From Polaribacter sp. IC066 (GTDB lineage: Bacteria > Bacteroidota > Bacteroidia > Flavobacteriales > Flavobacteriaceae): a stretch of DNA of 64,000 bases. The notes under the pieces are model-generated. The model saw only the letters and a list, made by a program, of their open reading frames with translations, did no database searches and was not told where the DNA came from. Position 1 is the stretch's first letter. Each line of letters starts with the position of its first letter. The translations under genes were made by a program, and so were the position numbers. The stretch covers positions 1-64,000 of the forward strand of contig NZ_VORR01000007.1 in assembly GCF_007997085.1 (NCBI RefSeq), given 5' to 3'. Below, piece after piece: positions 51,022-59,054 of the stretch.

Positions 51022-51052
51022 AAAACCTCTTTGAAGTATTCAAAGAGGTTTT
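51022..51052. terminator. Bidirectional terminator between the surface protein gene and aceA
   Basis: A perfect 14-bp stem (AAAACCTCTTTGAA with complement, loop GTA) flanked by A-rich and T-rich sequence lies between two convergent genes and can serve both. Confidence 0.82.
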
Positions 51053-51077
51053 ACAATCTATTAAACAAACTAACTCA

Positions 51078-52709
51078 TTACGCTACTTTTCCTATTTTAT
51101 TTCTAACCTTTTTAGGTGTTTCAGAAACCTCAAACTGATTCGAAGTATTATTCGTTCCGCCTGCTTTTAAGGCTTTATCACCAGCAAAAAATGTTTTATG
51201 AGCATCCCCTAAATCAGAACCTGCCATTCTTTGATGTTTTACACAAGAAACTCCTTTTCTAATTTCTTGTCTTTGAACACCTTTTACATAGGCTAACATT
51301 CCTTCTTCACCAAAATAACCTTCGGTAAGATCATTCATATGCAACGCTGTTGTATGATAGGTTGGTAAGGTAATTAAGTGGTGAAAAATACCTGCTTCTC
51401 TTGCACCATCAACCTGAAACGTTTTTATTTTTTGATCTGAACGATACCCTAATTCAGAAGTATCGTATTTTTCATCCATTAAATTATTTCGATCGTACGC
51501 TGTCATATTTTCTCCTTCGGCAGTCATTTCTTCATATACCTGATTTCTAAAGTTTAAAGTCCAATTAAAAGAAGGAGAATTATTATACACCAACTTCGCA
51601 TTTGGTACCACTTCTTTAACCCTATTTACCATATTAGCAATTTGCTGAACATTTGGTGTGGGAGTTTCAATCCATAATAAATCTGCGCCATTTTGTAGAC
51701 TTGTAATGCAATCTAACACCACTCTATCGATATTAGAACCTTCTTTAAATTTATACAATCCGTTTGATAATCTTATTGGGCGTAATAATTTACCATCTCT
51801 TTTTAGTAAAACATCGTCTTCATTCGCCTCCTTTAAGGTAATTTCCTCTGCATCCACAAACGCTAAATATTGAGAAGCTAAATCTCCTGGCTTTAAACTT
51901 ACAGGTAATTTTTGTGTTAAGCCAGCTCCTTCAGAATCTGTTCTAGCCACAATAACGCCATCATCTATCCCTAACTCTAAAAATGCATATCGGATAGCAT
52001 TTAACTTCGCAATAAAATCTTCATGCGGCACGGTTACTTTTCCGTCTTGATGACCACATTGTTTTGCATCAGAAACTTGATTTTCAATTTGAATTGCACA
52101 GGCACCTGCTTCAATCATCTTCTTCGTTAATAAATACGTTGCCTCTTCATTTCCAAAACCTGCATCAATATCTGCAATAATAGGCACAATATGTGTTTCG
52201 AAATTATCTATTTGATCTTGTACATCTTCTCCGTTTTCTACTCTTTTAAATAAATCATTTAATTCAATAGCATCTGCCTGACGAAGAAAATCATAAATTT
52301 CACTTATTAATGACGGAACCGCAGTTTTTTCATGCATTGATTGATCTGGTAAAGGTCCAAATTCTGAACGCATAGCAGCAACCATCCATCCTGAAAGATA
52401 TAAGTAACTTTTGCTTGTAGTTTTGTGATGCTTTTTTACCGCAATCATTTTTTGCTGGGCTACAAACCCGTGCCAGCAACCCAAAGATTGTGTATAGTTA
52501 GAAGTATCTGCATCATAATCTGCCATATCTTTTCTCATAATAGCAGCGGTATATTTAGCAATATCTAAACCCGTTTTAAAACGATTTTGAGTTGCCATTC
52601 TTGCAGAACTTTCTGCACTTATTGCATTCCAAGAAGTACCGTATTTCTCTTTTAAGTTTTTTACCGTTTCTAATGCCGAACTGTACTTACTTTGTGCTAA
52701 ATTTTTCAT
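51078..52709 (-). CDS. aceA: Isocitrate lyase
   Basis: A 543-residue protein, the long ICL form (about 530-550) as in Pseudomonas rather than the 430-residue E. coli form. It splits isocitrate to succinate and glyoxylate. The catalytic Cys is in AKQCGHQDGKVTVPHEDF near residue 213; PIIADIDAGFGNEEATYLLTKKMIEAGACAIQIEN near residue 178 and WIETPTPNVQQ and YNNSPSFNW near residues 350-380 complete the PEP-mutase-type barrel. It follows aceB on the same strand with 84 bases between them that contain a stem-loop. The operon is divergent from a RamB-type regulator. Confidence 0.97.
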   Translation of the reverse strand: MKNLAQSKYSSALETVKNLKEKYGTSWNAISAESSARMATQNRFKTGLDIAKYTAAIMRKDMADYDADTSNYTQSLGCWHGFVAQQKMIAVKKHHKTTSKSYLYLSGWMVAAMRSEFGPLPDQSMHEKTAVPSLISEIYDFLRQADAIELNDLFKRVENGEDVQDQIDNFETHIVPIIADIDAGFGNEEATYLLTKKMIEAGACAIQIENQVSDAKQCGHQDGKVTVPHEDFIAKLNAIRYAFLELGIDDGVIVARTDSEGAGLTQKLPVSLKPGDLASQYLAFVDAEEITLKEANEDDVLLKRDGKLLRPIRLSNGLYKFKEGSNIDRVVLDCITSLQNGADLLWIETPTPNVQQIANMVNRVKEVVPNAKLVYNNSPSFNWTLNFRNQVYEEMTAEGENMTAYDRNNLMDEKYDTSELGYRSDQKIKTFQVDGAREAGIFHHLITLPTYHTTALHMNDLTEGYFGEEGMLAYVKGVQRQEIRKGVSCVKHQRMAGSDLGDAHKTFFAGDKALKAGGTNNTSNQFEVSETPKKVRNKIGKVA

Positions 52710-52755
52710 AATTTTGTGTTTTAATTATTAAGATTTTCTTGATTTTGATAATTTA

Positions 52756-52786
52756 GTCTCGCACACTATTGTCGTAGTTGCGAGAC
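52756..52786 (-). other. Intercistronic stem-loop between aceB and aceA
   Basis: GTCTCGCA pairs with TGCGAGAC around a 15-base loop. On the minus strand it lies 8 bases after the aceB stop and has no T-run beyond it, so it is more likely an mRNA-stabilising or processing hairpin, or a weak attenuator, than a full terminator. Confidence 0.5.
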
Positions 52787-52793
52787 ATTTTTT

Positions 52794-54389
52794 TTAAATA
52801 TGAGTATATGCTGATAAAGTTAAAAATTCTTTATATTCTTTGGATACAACTAATTCATCAAATAACGTAATTGCTAATTCAAATTTTCCGTTAGAAAAAT
52901 GATCTTCACCAACTAATTTTTTAATTTTTACTAATTCTTCTTTTTTTAAGTGTTGATACATTTCTTCTTTAAAAAAACGACCATCTTCTAATTGAACATT
53001 ATTGTGCAACCAATGCCAAACTTGTGTTCTAGAGATTTCTGCTGTGGCAGCATCTTCCATTAAATCATAGATTGCTGCGGCTCCGTTTCCACGCAACCAA
53101 CTTTCTATGTATAAAATACCAACATTAATATTTTTACGAATTCCCTCCTCTGTAATGCTTCCTTTTGGCATCTCAACCAAATCATCAACACTAATATTTA
53201 CATCGTTTCTTTTTATATGAATTTGATTTTTTGTCGTCATATTTTCATCAAAAACATTCATTGCCACAGCAACCAAACCTGGATGCGCAACCCAAGTGCC
53301 ATCATGTCCGTTTTTTACTTCTTGCTCTTTATCTGCTTGTACTTTTGCAAAGGCATTTTGATTCGCAATTTCATCATTTTTAATCGGAATTTGTGCTGCC
53401 ATTCCCCCCATGGCGTGCACGCCTCTTTTATGACATTTCTGAATAACTCTCAAAGAATACGCTTTCATAAAAGGAGTTTTCATCGTTACCTGATCTCTAT
53501 TAGGAACCATAAAATTTCTGTGATTTCTAAACTTTTTGATGTATGAAAATATATAATCCCAACGACCACAATTTAAACCAGCCATGTGATTTTTTAACTC
53601 ATATATAATTTCATCTAACTGAAAACTTGCGGTAATTGTTTCTATTAAAACCGTTGCTTTGATTGTTTTTTGTGGAATGTTTACATATTCTTGCGCAAAC
53701 ACAAAAACATCATTCCATAATCTTGCTTCTAAATAATGTTCTAATTTTGGCAAATAAAAATAGGTTGCCGAATTTTGCGCTTGCAACGCTTTTATATTAT
53801 GAAAAAAATACAATCCGAAATCTACCAAAGAACCAGACATCTGCTCGCCCTGAACCAAAAAATGTTTTTCATTTAAATGCCACCCTCTTGGTCTCACTAT
53901 TAAAGTTGCCGTTTCTTTATTTAATTGATACGACTTCTCTTTTTGCTCATTGTAGAATGAAATGGTTTTATTATTCGCATCTCTTAAATTAATTTGACCT
54001 TGTAAATTATTATGGATGTTTGGAGAATTACTATCTTCAAAATCGGCCATAAAAGTTTTAGCGCCAGAATTTAAAGCATTAATGACCATTTTACGATCTA
54101 CAGGTCCTGTAATTTCTACTCTTCGGTCTAATAAATCTTCTGGTAGCGGTGCACAAACCCAATCAGATTCTCTTATGTTTTTTGTTTCTTCTGGAAAAGA
54201 AGGATAGTTCCCTGCATCAAAATAAGCTTGCTCAATTTCTCTTTCTTCTAGTAACTTTAATCTTCTTTGATTAAAGTTTTCATGCAATTCTAACAAGAAC
54301 AATTGAGCTTCATTTGTTAAAACATCCGGATAGTCGTTAACTTTAAACCCTTTAAAGCTAATTTCTTTCGTAATCGTATTTTCTTCCAT
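52794..54389 (-). CDS. aceB: Malate synthase A
   Basis: A 531-residue protein of normal MSA length. It condenses glyoxylate with acetyl-CoA to malate in the glyoxylate shunt. Motifs are FMADFEDSNSPNIHNNLQGQINLRDA near residue 112 (catalytic acid region), TATLIVRPRGWHLNEKHFLV near residue 155, LIETITASFQLDEIIYEL near residue 245 and LNCGRWDYIFSYIKKFR near residue 267 (active-site Arg and Glu), with AVAMNVFDENM later. It is the first gene of the aceB-aceA unit. A plausible minus-strand -7 box (TATCATTG, 54417-54424) lies 28 bases upstream. Confidence 0.97.
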   Translation of the reverse strand: MEENTITKEISFKGFKVNDYPDVLTNEAQLFLLELHENFNQRRLKLLEEREIEQAYFDAGNYPSFPEETKNIRESDWVCAPLPEDLLDRRVEITGPVDRKMVINALNSGAKTFMADFEDSNSPNIHNNLQGQINLRDANNKTISFYNEQKEKSYQLNKETATLIVRPRGWHLNEKHFLVQGEQMSGSLVDFGLYFFHNIKALQAQNSATYFYLPKLEHYLEARLWNDVFVFAQEYVNIPQKTIKATVLIETITASFQLDEIIYELKNHMAGLNCGRWDYIFSYIKKFRNHRNFMVPNRDQVTMKTPFMKAYSLRVIQKCHKRGVHAMGGMAAQIPIKNDEIANQNAFAKVQADKEQEVKNGHDGTWVAHPGLVAVAMNVFDENMTTKNQIHIKRNDVNISVDDLVEMPKGSITEEGIRKNINVGILYIESWLRGNGAAAIYDLMEDAATAEISRTQVWHWLHNNVQLEDGRFFKEEMYQHLKKEELVKIKKLVGEDHFSNGKFELAITLFDELVVSKEYKEFLTLSAYTHI

Positions 54390-54416
54390 TATTAGATAAT
54401 TTTAATTCCTACTCTG

Positions 54417-54424
54417 CAATGATA
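54417..54424 (-). promoter_or_regulatory. Possible -7 box of the aceBA operon
   Basis: TATCATTG on the minus strand is one base off TAnnTTTG, 28 bases upstream of the aceB start. With a start of transcription near 54410 the palindrome at 54447 would be centred about 44 bases upstream, a usual activator position. Confidence 0.35.
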
Positions 54425-54446
54425 TAAATTATTTTTGAGCTCCACA

Positions 54447-54460
54447 AGCGAACGTTCGCT
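54447..54460. promoter_or_regulatory. 14-bp perfect palindrome, candidate operator of the glyoxylate-shunt regulator
   Basis: AGCGAACGTTCGCT is its own reverse complement and lies in the 128-base space between divergent aceB and the RamB-type regulator gene. A half-site TTCGCTA recurs at 54490-54496, beside the regulator's own promoter. Both placements fit control of aceBA plus autoregulation. Confidence 0.6.
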
Positions 54461-54504
54461 AAATTATAAAAAAACTTTATTTTTAATAATTCGCTATTTA
54501 TTCT

Positions 54505-54512
54505 TATATTTG
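54505..54512 (+). promoter_or_regulatory. -7 box of the RamB-type regulator gene
   Basis: TATATTTG matches the consensus exactly and lies only 5 bases before the first ATG at 54518, again a near-leaderless arrangement. The half-site at 54490-54496 falls just upstream of it. Confidence 0.55.
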
Positions 54513-54517
54513 ATTTT

Positions 54518-56002
54518 ATGATGATAGAAGACGAATACATTCGATTAATCTTTGGTTTAAAACTCAAACAAATTAGAACAGAGAAAAACCTTTCTCTTTT
54601 TGGTTTGGCAAAATTATCTGGGCTTTCTAAATCTTACTTAAACGAAATCGAAAAAGGAAAAAAATACCCTAAAACAGATAAAATCTTATTACTTTCTGAA
54701 AGTTTAGAAGTTCCTTATGATCATTTTGTTTCTTTAAAATTAGATAAAAACCTTGCGCCCATTGGCGAGATTCTACAGTCTAAAATCTTAAAAGAAATAC
54801 CACTAGAGCTTTTTGGCATTAAAGAAAATAATTTAATAGACATTATTGCAAATGCCCCTGCAAAAGTAAATGCGTTTATTAGCACTATTATAAAGATTGC
54901 TCAAAACTATAATCTTACTCGAGAAAGTTTCTTTTTAGCCTCTTTACGTTCTTACCAAGAAGCACATAATAATTATTTTGAAGACATTGAAACAGATGTA
55001 GAGAAATTTGCTAAATCGTATCATATAGACTTATCAAAAAGAATAAAATCTATTGATTTAGAAGAAATTTTAATTGAAGAATTTGGCTATACAATTGACG
55101 ATAATGAACTTTCTAAATACGATAGCTTAAGTGTTTTAAGAAATATTTATATTCCGAAAAAGAAAACACTTTTAATCGATAAAAACATTTCTGAAGCACA
55201 AAAAACATTTATTTATGCAAAAGAATTGGCGTATAATTACTTAAAAATTAAAGATAGACTATACACGTTTCCTTGGGTGAAATTTGAAAATTTTGATCAA
55301 GTTTTAAATAATTTTATTGCCTCTTATTTTGCTGGCGCCTTAATTATTCCGAGAAAAAGCCTAACCGAAAAACTCACAAATTTCTTTGAACTTGAAGACT
55401 GGAAACCGTTAAAATTGCATCAGATCATAAAGCATTTTAACTGTTCTCAAGAAACTTTTTATCAGCGTTTGACCAATATTTTACCCAAATTTTTCAAAAT
55501 CAAAAATTTATTTTTCCTACGTTTTACACACAAAGAAAATTCGCCTGAATTTAAATTAACCAAAGAATTACATATTACACAACAACAAGCACCGCATGCA
55601 AACAGAAATAATGAACATTATTGCCGACGCTGGGTTTCTATTAAAATCATACAAGATTTAGAAAACTCATCAAAAGAAAGAGCCACTTTTGGAATTCAAA
55701 TTTCTTCTTATGAAAATCAAAAAAATGAATATTTAGTACTTTCTTCTGCAACCCCAGATCCTTTTAAAAAAGACATTAACAGAAGCGTAAGTATTGGTAT
55801 GTTGCTTTCCCCTCATTTAAAAAAGAAGCTTACGTTTTTAAAAGAAAACACTTTTGAAAAAAACATTGTTGGCGTAACTTGCGAAACTTGCGCTGTAACA
55901 AATTGTGCAGAAAGAATTGCAGAACCCACGCGTTTAGAAAAACGAAATCAACATAGAGAAATCGCGAAAACAGTTGACAATATTATTAATTCTTACAATT
56001 AA
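54518..56002 (+). CDS. XRE-family regulator of the RamB/ScfR (short-chain fatty acid) type
   Basis: A 494-residue regulator. The HTH is at residues 12-65 (GLKLKQIRTEKNLSLFGLAKLSGLSKSYLNEIEKGKKYP). Residues 165-260 correspond to an ImmA/IrrE-like domain in which the zinc HExxH is lost: the helix reads IYAKELAYNYL. The C-terminal DUF2083-like part ends in CETCAVTNCAERIAEP near residue 450, matching the Cys motif C-x2-C-x4-C-x2-R of RamB, ScfR and MccR. In actinobacteria these proteins control acetate, glyoxylate or methylcitrate genes. Here it is divergent from aceBA and followed by an acyl-CoA carboxylase gene, so it very likely senses acyl-CoA or acetate status. Start may be the first or second Met. 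Confidence 0.88.
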   Translation: MMIEDEYIRLIFGLKLKQIRTEKNLSLFGLAKLSGLSKSYLNEIEKGKKYPKTDKILLLSESLEVPYDHFVSLKLDKNLAPIGEILQSKILKEIPLELFGIKENNLIDIIANAPAKVNAFISTIIKIAQNYNLTRESFFLASLRSYQEAHNNYFEDIETDVEKFAKSYHIDLSKRIKSIDLEEILIEEFGYTIDDNELSKYDSLSVLRNIYIPKKKTLLIDKNISEAQKTFIYAKELAYNYLKIKDRLYTFPWVKFENFDQVLNNFIASYFAGALIIPRKSLTEKLTNFFELEDWKPLKLHQIIKHFNCSQETFYQRLTNILPKFFKIKNLFFLRFTHKENSPEFKLTKELHITQQQAPHANRNNEHYCRRWVSIKIIQDLENSSKERATFGIQISSYENQKNEYLVLSSATPDPFKKDINRSVSIGMLLSPHLKKKLTFLKENTFEKNIVGVTCETCAVTNCAERIAEPTRLEKRNQHREIAKTVDNIINSYN

Positions 56003-56040
56003 AATTTGCTTATTTTAGCACATAAATACAAATATTCTTT

Positions 56041-57669
56041 ATGGACATCAACTTCAATAAAAACGAAGATTACAATAAACTTTTAGTTTCTGATTTAAAA
56101 AGACGTTTTGCCAAAGTAAAATTAGGTGGTGGACAAAAAAGAATAGACAAACATCACGAAAAAGGAAAAATGACGGCTCGTGAACGCGTTGATTACTTGT
56201 TAGATAGCAAAGCTAAATCGATTGAAATCGGTGCTTTTGCCGGCGAAGACATGTATGCAGAACATGGAGGCTGCCCTTCTGGTGGTGTTGTTGTTAAAAT
56301 GGGATATATTAAAGGAAAACAATGCATTGTTGTTGCAAATGACGCCACAGTAAAAGCTGGTGCTTGGTTTCCTATCACCGGAAAAAAGAATTTAAGAGCC
56401 CAAGAAATATCCATAGAAAACAGATTGCCTATTATTTATTTGGTAGATTCTGCTGGCGTTTACCTACCGATGCAAGATGAAATTTTTCCGGACAAAGAAC
56501 ATTTTGGACGAATTTTTAGAAATAATGCAGTAATGAGTAGCATGGGAATTACACAAATTTCTGCGGTTATGGGAAGCTGTGTTGCCGGTGGCGCCTACTT
56601 ACCAATTATGAGTGATGAAGCTTTAATAGTTGATAAAACCGCAAGTATTTTTCTTGCAGGAAGTTATCTTGTAAAAGCTGCAATTGGCGAATCTATTGAC
56701 AATGAAACTTTAGGAGGTGCCACCACGCACTGTGAAATTTCTGGAGTTACCGACTACAAAGCAAAAGACGATAAAGATGCACTTGATAAAATAAAATTTA
56801 TTGTTGATAAAATTGGCGATTATGACAAAGCTGGTTTTAGCAAAACACAGTCTTTTGAGCCTAATGAGAATCAGGATGATATTTTTGGAATTCTGCCAAA
56901 AGAAAGAAATGCGCAATATGATATGCTAGAAATCATAAAACGCTTGGTAGATAATTCTGAATTTGAGCAATACAAAGAAGGGTACGGAAAAACTATTTTA
57001 ACCGGCTACGCAAGAATTGATGGTTGGGCAGTTGGCATCATTGCCAATCAGCGAAAATTAGTGAAAACTAAAAAAGGAGAAATGCAATTTGGTGGGGTAA
57101 TCTATAACGATTCTGCAGATAAATCGACTCGTTTTATTGCCAATTGCAATCAGAAAAAAATACCGCTGGTTTTCTTACAAGATGTTACTGGTTTTATGGT
57201 GGGTTCTAAATCTGAACATGGTGGTATTATAAAAGACGGCGCAAAAATGGTAAACGCGGTTAGTAATTCTGTGGTACCTAAATTCACCATTATTATAGGG
57301 AATTCGTATGGCGCAGGAAACTATGCCATGTGCGGTAAAGCCTACGACCCACGACTAATTGTTGCGTGGCCAAGTGCAGAACTAGCAGTTATGAGTGGGA
57401 ATTCTGCTGCAAAAGTTTTATTACAAATAGAAACGGCATCCCTTAAAAAAAGAGGAGAAGAGATTACGCCTGAAAAAGAAAAAGAACTTTTTGATAAGAT
57501 AAAATCACGTTATGACAAACAAATTTCTCCTTATTATGCGGCTGCAAGAATTTGGACAGACGGCATTATAAATCCTTTAGAGACAAGAACTTGGATTTCC
57601 ATGGGAATTGAAGCTGCGAACCACGCTCCTATTGAGAAGAAATTTAATATGGGGGTTTTGCAGGTTTAG
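56041..57669 (+). CDS. Acyl-CoA carboxylase beta subunit (methylcrotonyl-CoA carboxylase type)
   Basis: A 542-residue carboxyltransferase. It moves CO2 from carboxybiotin to an acyl-CoA. N- and C-terminal crotonase-fold halves are visible: GGGQKRIDKHHEKGKMTARERVDYLLD near residue 30, LVDSAGVYLPMQDEIFPDKEHFGRIF near residue 137, VMGSCVAGGAYLPIMSDEALIV near residue 177, and FLQDVTGFMVGSKSEHGGIIKDGAKMV near residue 380. The VYLPMQ--IFPD-EHFGRIF string is characteristic of MCC beta subunits of leucine breakdown rather than propionyl-CoA carboxylase. The biotin-bearing alpha subunit is not in the window. It starts 38 bases after the RamB-type regulator gene. Confidence 0.88.
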   Translation: MDINFNKNEDYNKLLVSDLKRRFAKVKLGGGQKRIDKHHEKGKMTARERVDYLLDSKAKSIEIGAFAGEDMYAEHGGCPSGGVVVKMGYIKGKQCIVVANDATVKAGAWFPITGKKNLRAQEISIENRLPIIYLVDSAGVYLPMQDEIFPDKEHFGRIFRNNAVMSSMGITQISAVMGSCVAGGAYLPIMSDEALIVDKTASIFLAGSYLVKAAIGESIDNETLGGATTHCEISGVTDYKAKDDKDALDKIKFIVDKIGDYDKAGFSKTQSFEPNENQDDIFGILPKERNAQYDMLEIIKRLVDNSEFEQYKEGYGKTILTGYARIDGWAVGIIANQRKLVKTKKGEMQFGGVIYNDSADKSTRFIANCNQKKIPLVFLQDVTGFMVGSKSEHGGIIKDGAKMVNAVSNSVVPKFTIIIGNSYGAGNYAMCGKAYDPRLIVAWPSAELAVMSGNSAAKVLLQIETASLKKRGEEITPEKEKELFDKIKSRYDKQISPYYAAARIWTDGIINPLETRTWISMGIEAANHAPIEKKFNMGVLQV

Positions 57670-57689
57670 TAATAAATGGTTTTTATTCT

Positions 57690-57990
57690 GTTATGATGCT
57701 GCCCGCATCTTACGTAAGAGTATAATGCAAAGATTCTTACAGCACGATAAGTCTTGGGGTAAATTACTAACCGCCCCGGTTGTCATGCTGTAAGCATCTC
57801 ACGCAAAAGTAAAACGCAAAGCTTCTTACAGAATGACAAAGTGTGCAACAAAGGATTACTCATTGGGCTTGTCATGCTTTAAGCACCTCACATAAGAGTA
57901 CCATGCCAACATTCTTAAAGAATAACAAAGTATGCGGAAAAGCAATACCAACAAGTTTGTCATGCTATAAACGTCTTATACACTACTATT
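57690..57990. repeat. Tandem imperfect REP-type repeats, about 88-92 bp units
   Basis: Four units begin at about 57690, 57782, 57871 and 57959. The clearest unit opens with GTCATGCTGTAAG and contains CTTACAGAATGAC about 50 bases later, an imperfect inverted repeat that can fold on itself. Such GTCATGCTG...ATGAC modules are common extragenic palindromes in Bacteroidota. A lone right half recurs near 58430-58446. Confidence 0.75.
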
Positions 57991-58043
57991 CATCATGACT
58001 TTTACCGTATTTCAAAACTAAAAAACTCTAAAAACGCAACAAG

Positions 58044-58200
58044 ATGATAGCACACACGAAAGCAGTCTATAATTTTTACATGTATATCATCACGAACAAA
58101 AATAAAACCCTTTTATACACGGATGTTACAAATAATCTAAAATTAAAATTGCAATAACATCAAGAAAAAAGGGCTCTATGTTCTTTGTAGTGCGGTGTCT
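58044..58200 (+). pseudogene. Remnant of a GIY-YIG nuclease superfamily gene
   Basis: From ATG at 58044 the frame reads VYNFYMYIITNKNKTLLYTDVTNNLKLKL, then a TAA interrupts before HQEKRALCSL. This matches the N-terminus of small GIY-YIG proteins (normally YxYxxTNK--T-LYxGVTNNLKRR--EH), with GVT changed to DVT, the catalytic Arg of LKRR replaced by Leu or Lys and a stop in the middle. The C-terminal half is not recognisable. It lies in a repeat-rich decay zone. Confidence 0.65.
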
Positions 58201-58542
58201 GTTTTAAAAAAAAAAACAACAATATAAAGTGTTTAAAGCTAGTTAACTGTATTTATAAGACTATGAAAGTTATAATTTTAACACTGAATATCAACTTTAC
58301 CCACTCTATTTGACATAGAGCCGAAAAAAGTTATCACAAAAGTTTTGCTTCAAGATACAATTTACATTACACACTATATTACGAGCATTTTGCCTGAATA
58401 CAGCATAAAATAAAACAGGTCTATGAGATTTCTGCGGAATGACAAATCGTTTTGATAGTGCTTGCAAAGTGTACTCAACACATTTACTGCACTCGTTAAA
58501 ACGAGTACTAGACAAAAGCCAAGTACTAGCAGCACAATCCTG
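58201..58542. other. Repeat-rich stretch without an intact gene
   Basis: Contains half of a REP-type repeat (TTTCTGCGGAATGAC near 58430) and short ORFs without family resemblance. It may include the lost 3' end of the gene at 58543-58944 on the minus strand. Confidence 0.4.
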
Positions 58543-58944
58543 TTATTCTTGGGAATCTTCCGACTCTCTTGATTCTTGCGAAAATTCTGGTAACTTATTT
58601 TTAAAGCTAGGTGCGGTATCTCTGCACGAAACCTGCTTCTTTTTAGAAATCATGACCAATAAATCGTAGCTTAAAGTAAAAAGAGTTCCGGCTCTAAAAG
58701 TTTCTAAAAGCAGTTGTTCTAATTCAGCTAGCGCCTCATTTAAAGAAAATTTCTTGTATAAGTTTTCCGAAACGTACCGATATTTAAATTCAAAGACTTC
58801 TTTTTCATCGATCTTTAAAAAACGCACGTATACATTTGCCAAACCATCACTTTTCCGCAAAGGTTTGCTTACTGTTAATTTTACAAACTCATCATTTGTA
58901 ATGCTTTGTTGTATCGCTTCAAAAAACTCTTTAAAATCACTCAT
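58543..58944 (-). CDS. Small unknown protein, possibly a truncated gene
   Basis: A 133-residue protein. Its middle part (KLTVSKPLRKSDGLANVYVRFLKI, EFKYRYVSENLYKKFSLNEALAELEQLLLETFRAGTLFT) recalls, from memory, the N-terminal region of a longer flavobacterial methyltransferase-like family. The tail after KKKQVS is Ser/Glu-rich (SQESRESEDSQE) and ends in repeat-rich DNA, so a 3' truncation is plausible. A perfect -7 box (TACCTTTG, minus strand, 58949-58956) lies four bases before the ATG. Confidence 0.5.
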   Translation of the reverse strand: MSDFKEFFEAIQQSITNDEFVKLTVSKPLRKSDGLANVYVRFLKIDEKEVFEFKYRYVSENLYKKFSLNEALAELEQLLLETFRAGTLFTLSYDLLVMISKKKQVSCRDTAPSFKNKLPEFSQESRESEDSQE

Positions 58945-58948
58945 GTTG

Positions 58949-58956
58949 CAAAGGTA
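58949..58956 (-). promoter_or_regulatory. -7 box four bases before the start codon
   Basis: TACCTTTG on the minus strand fits TAnnTTTG; CAAC separates it from the ATG at 58944. Confidence 0.5.
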
Positions 58957-58970
58957 AAATGTTTGGTAAT

Positions 58971-59000
58971 AAAAAACATCACTAAAAAGTGACGTTTTTT
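58971..59000 (-). terminator. Terminator of the cysteine dioxygenase/decarboxylase operon
   Basis: AAAAAAC-TCACT pairs with AGTGA-GTTTTTT around a 4-base loop, with T-rich sequence after it on the minus strand, 55 bases beyond the decarboxylase stop. Confidence 0.75.
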
Positions 59001-59054
59001 ATATAGTTTTATAAGGGAAGTAAATACTCATTAATAGTATTTTAAAATAGTACA

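Noticed and set aside
58306..58515. 69-codon minus-strand frame downstream of the small unknown gene
   Set aside because: It has no motif and consists partly of repeat DNA; it may be a decayed 3' end but cannot be supported as a gene.
58439..58669. 76-codon plus-strand frame overlapping the gene at 58543-58944
   Set aside because: It starts within a repeat half and is antisense to the better supported gene.
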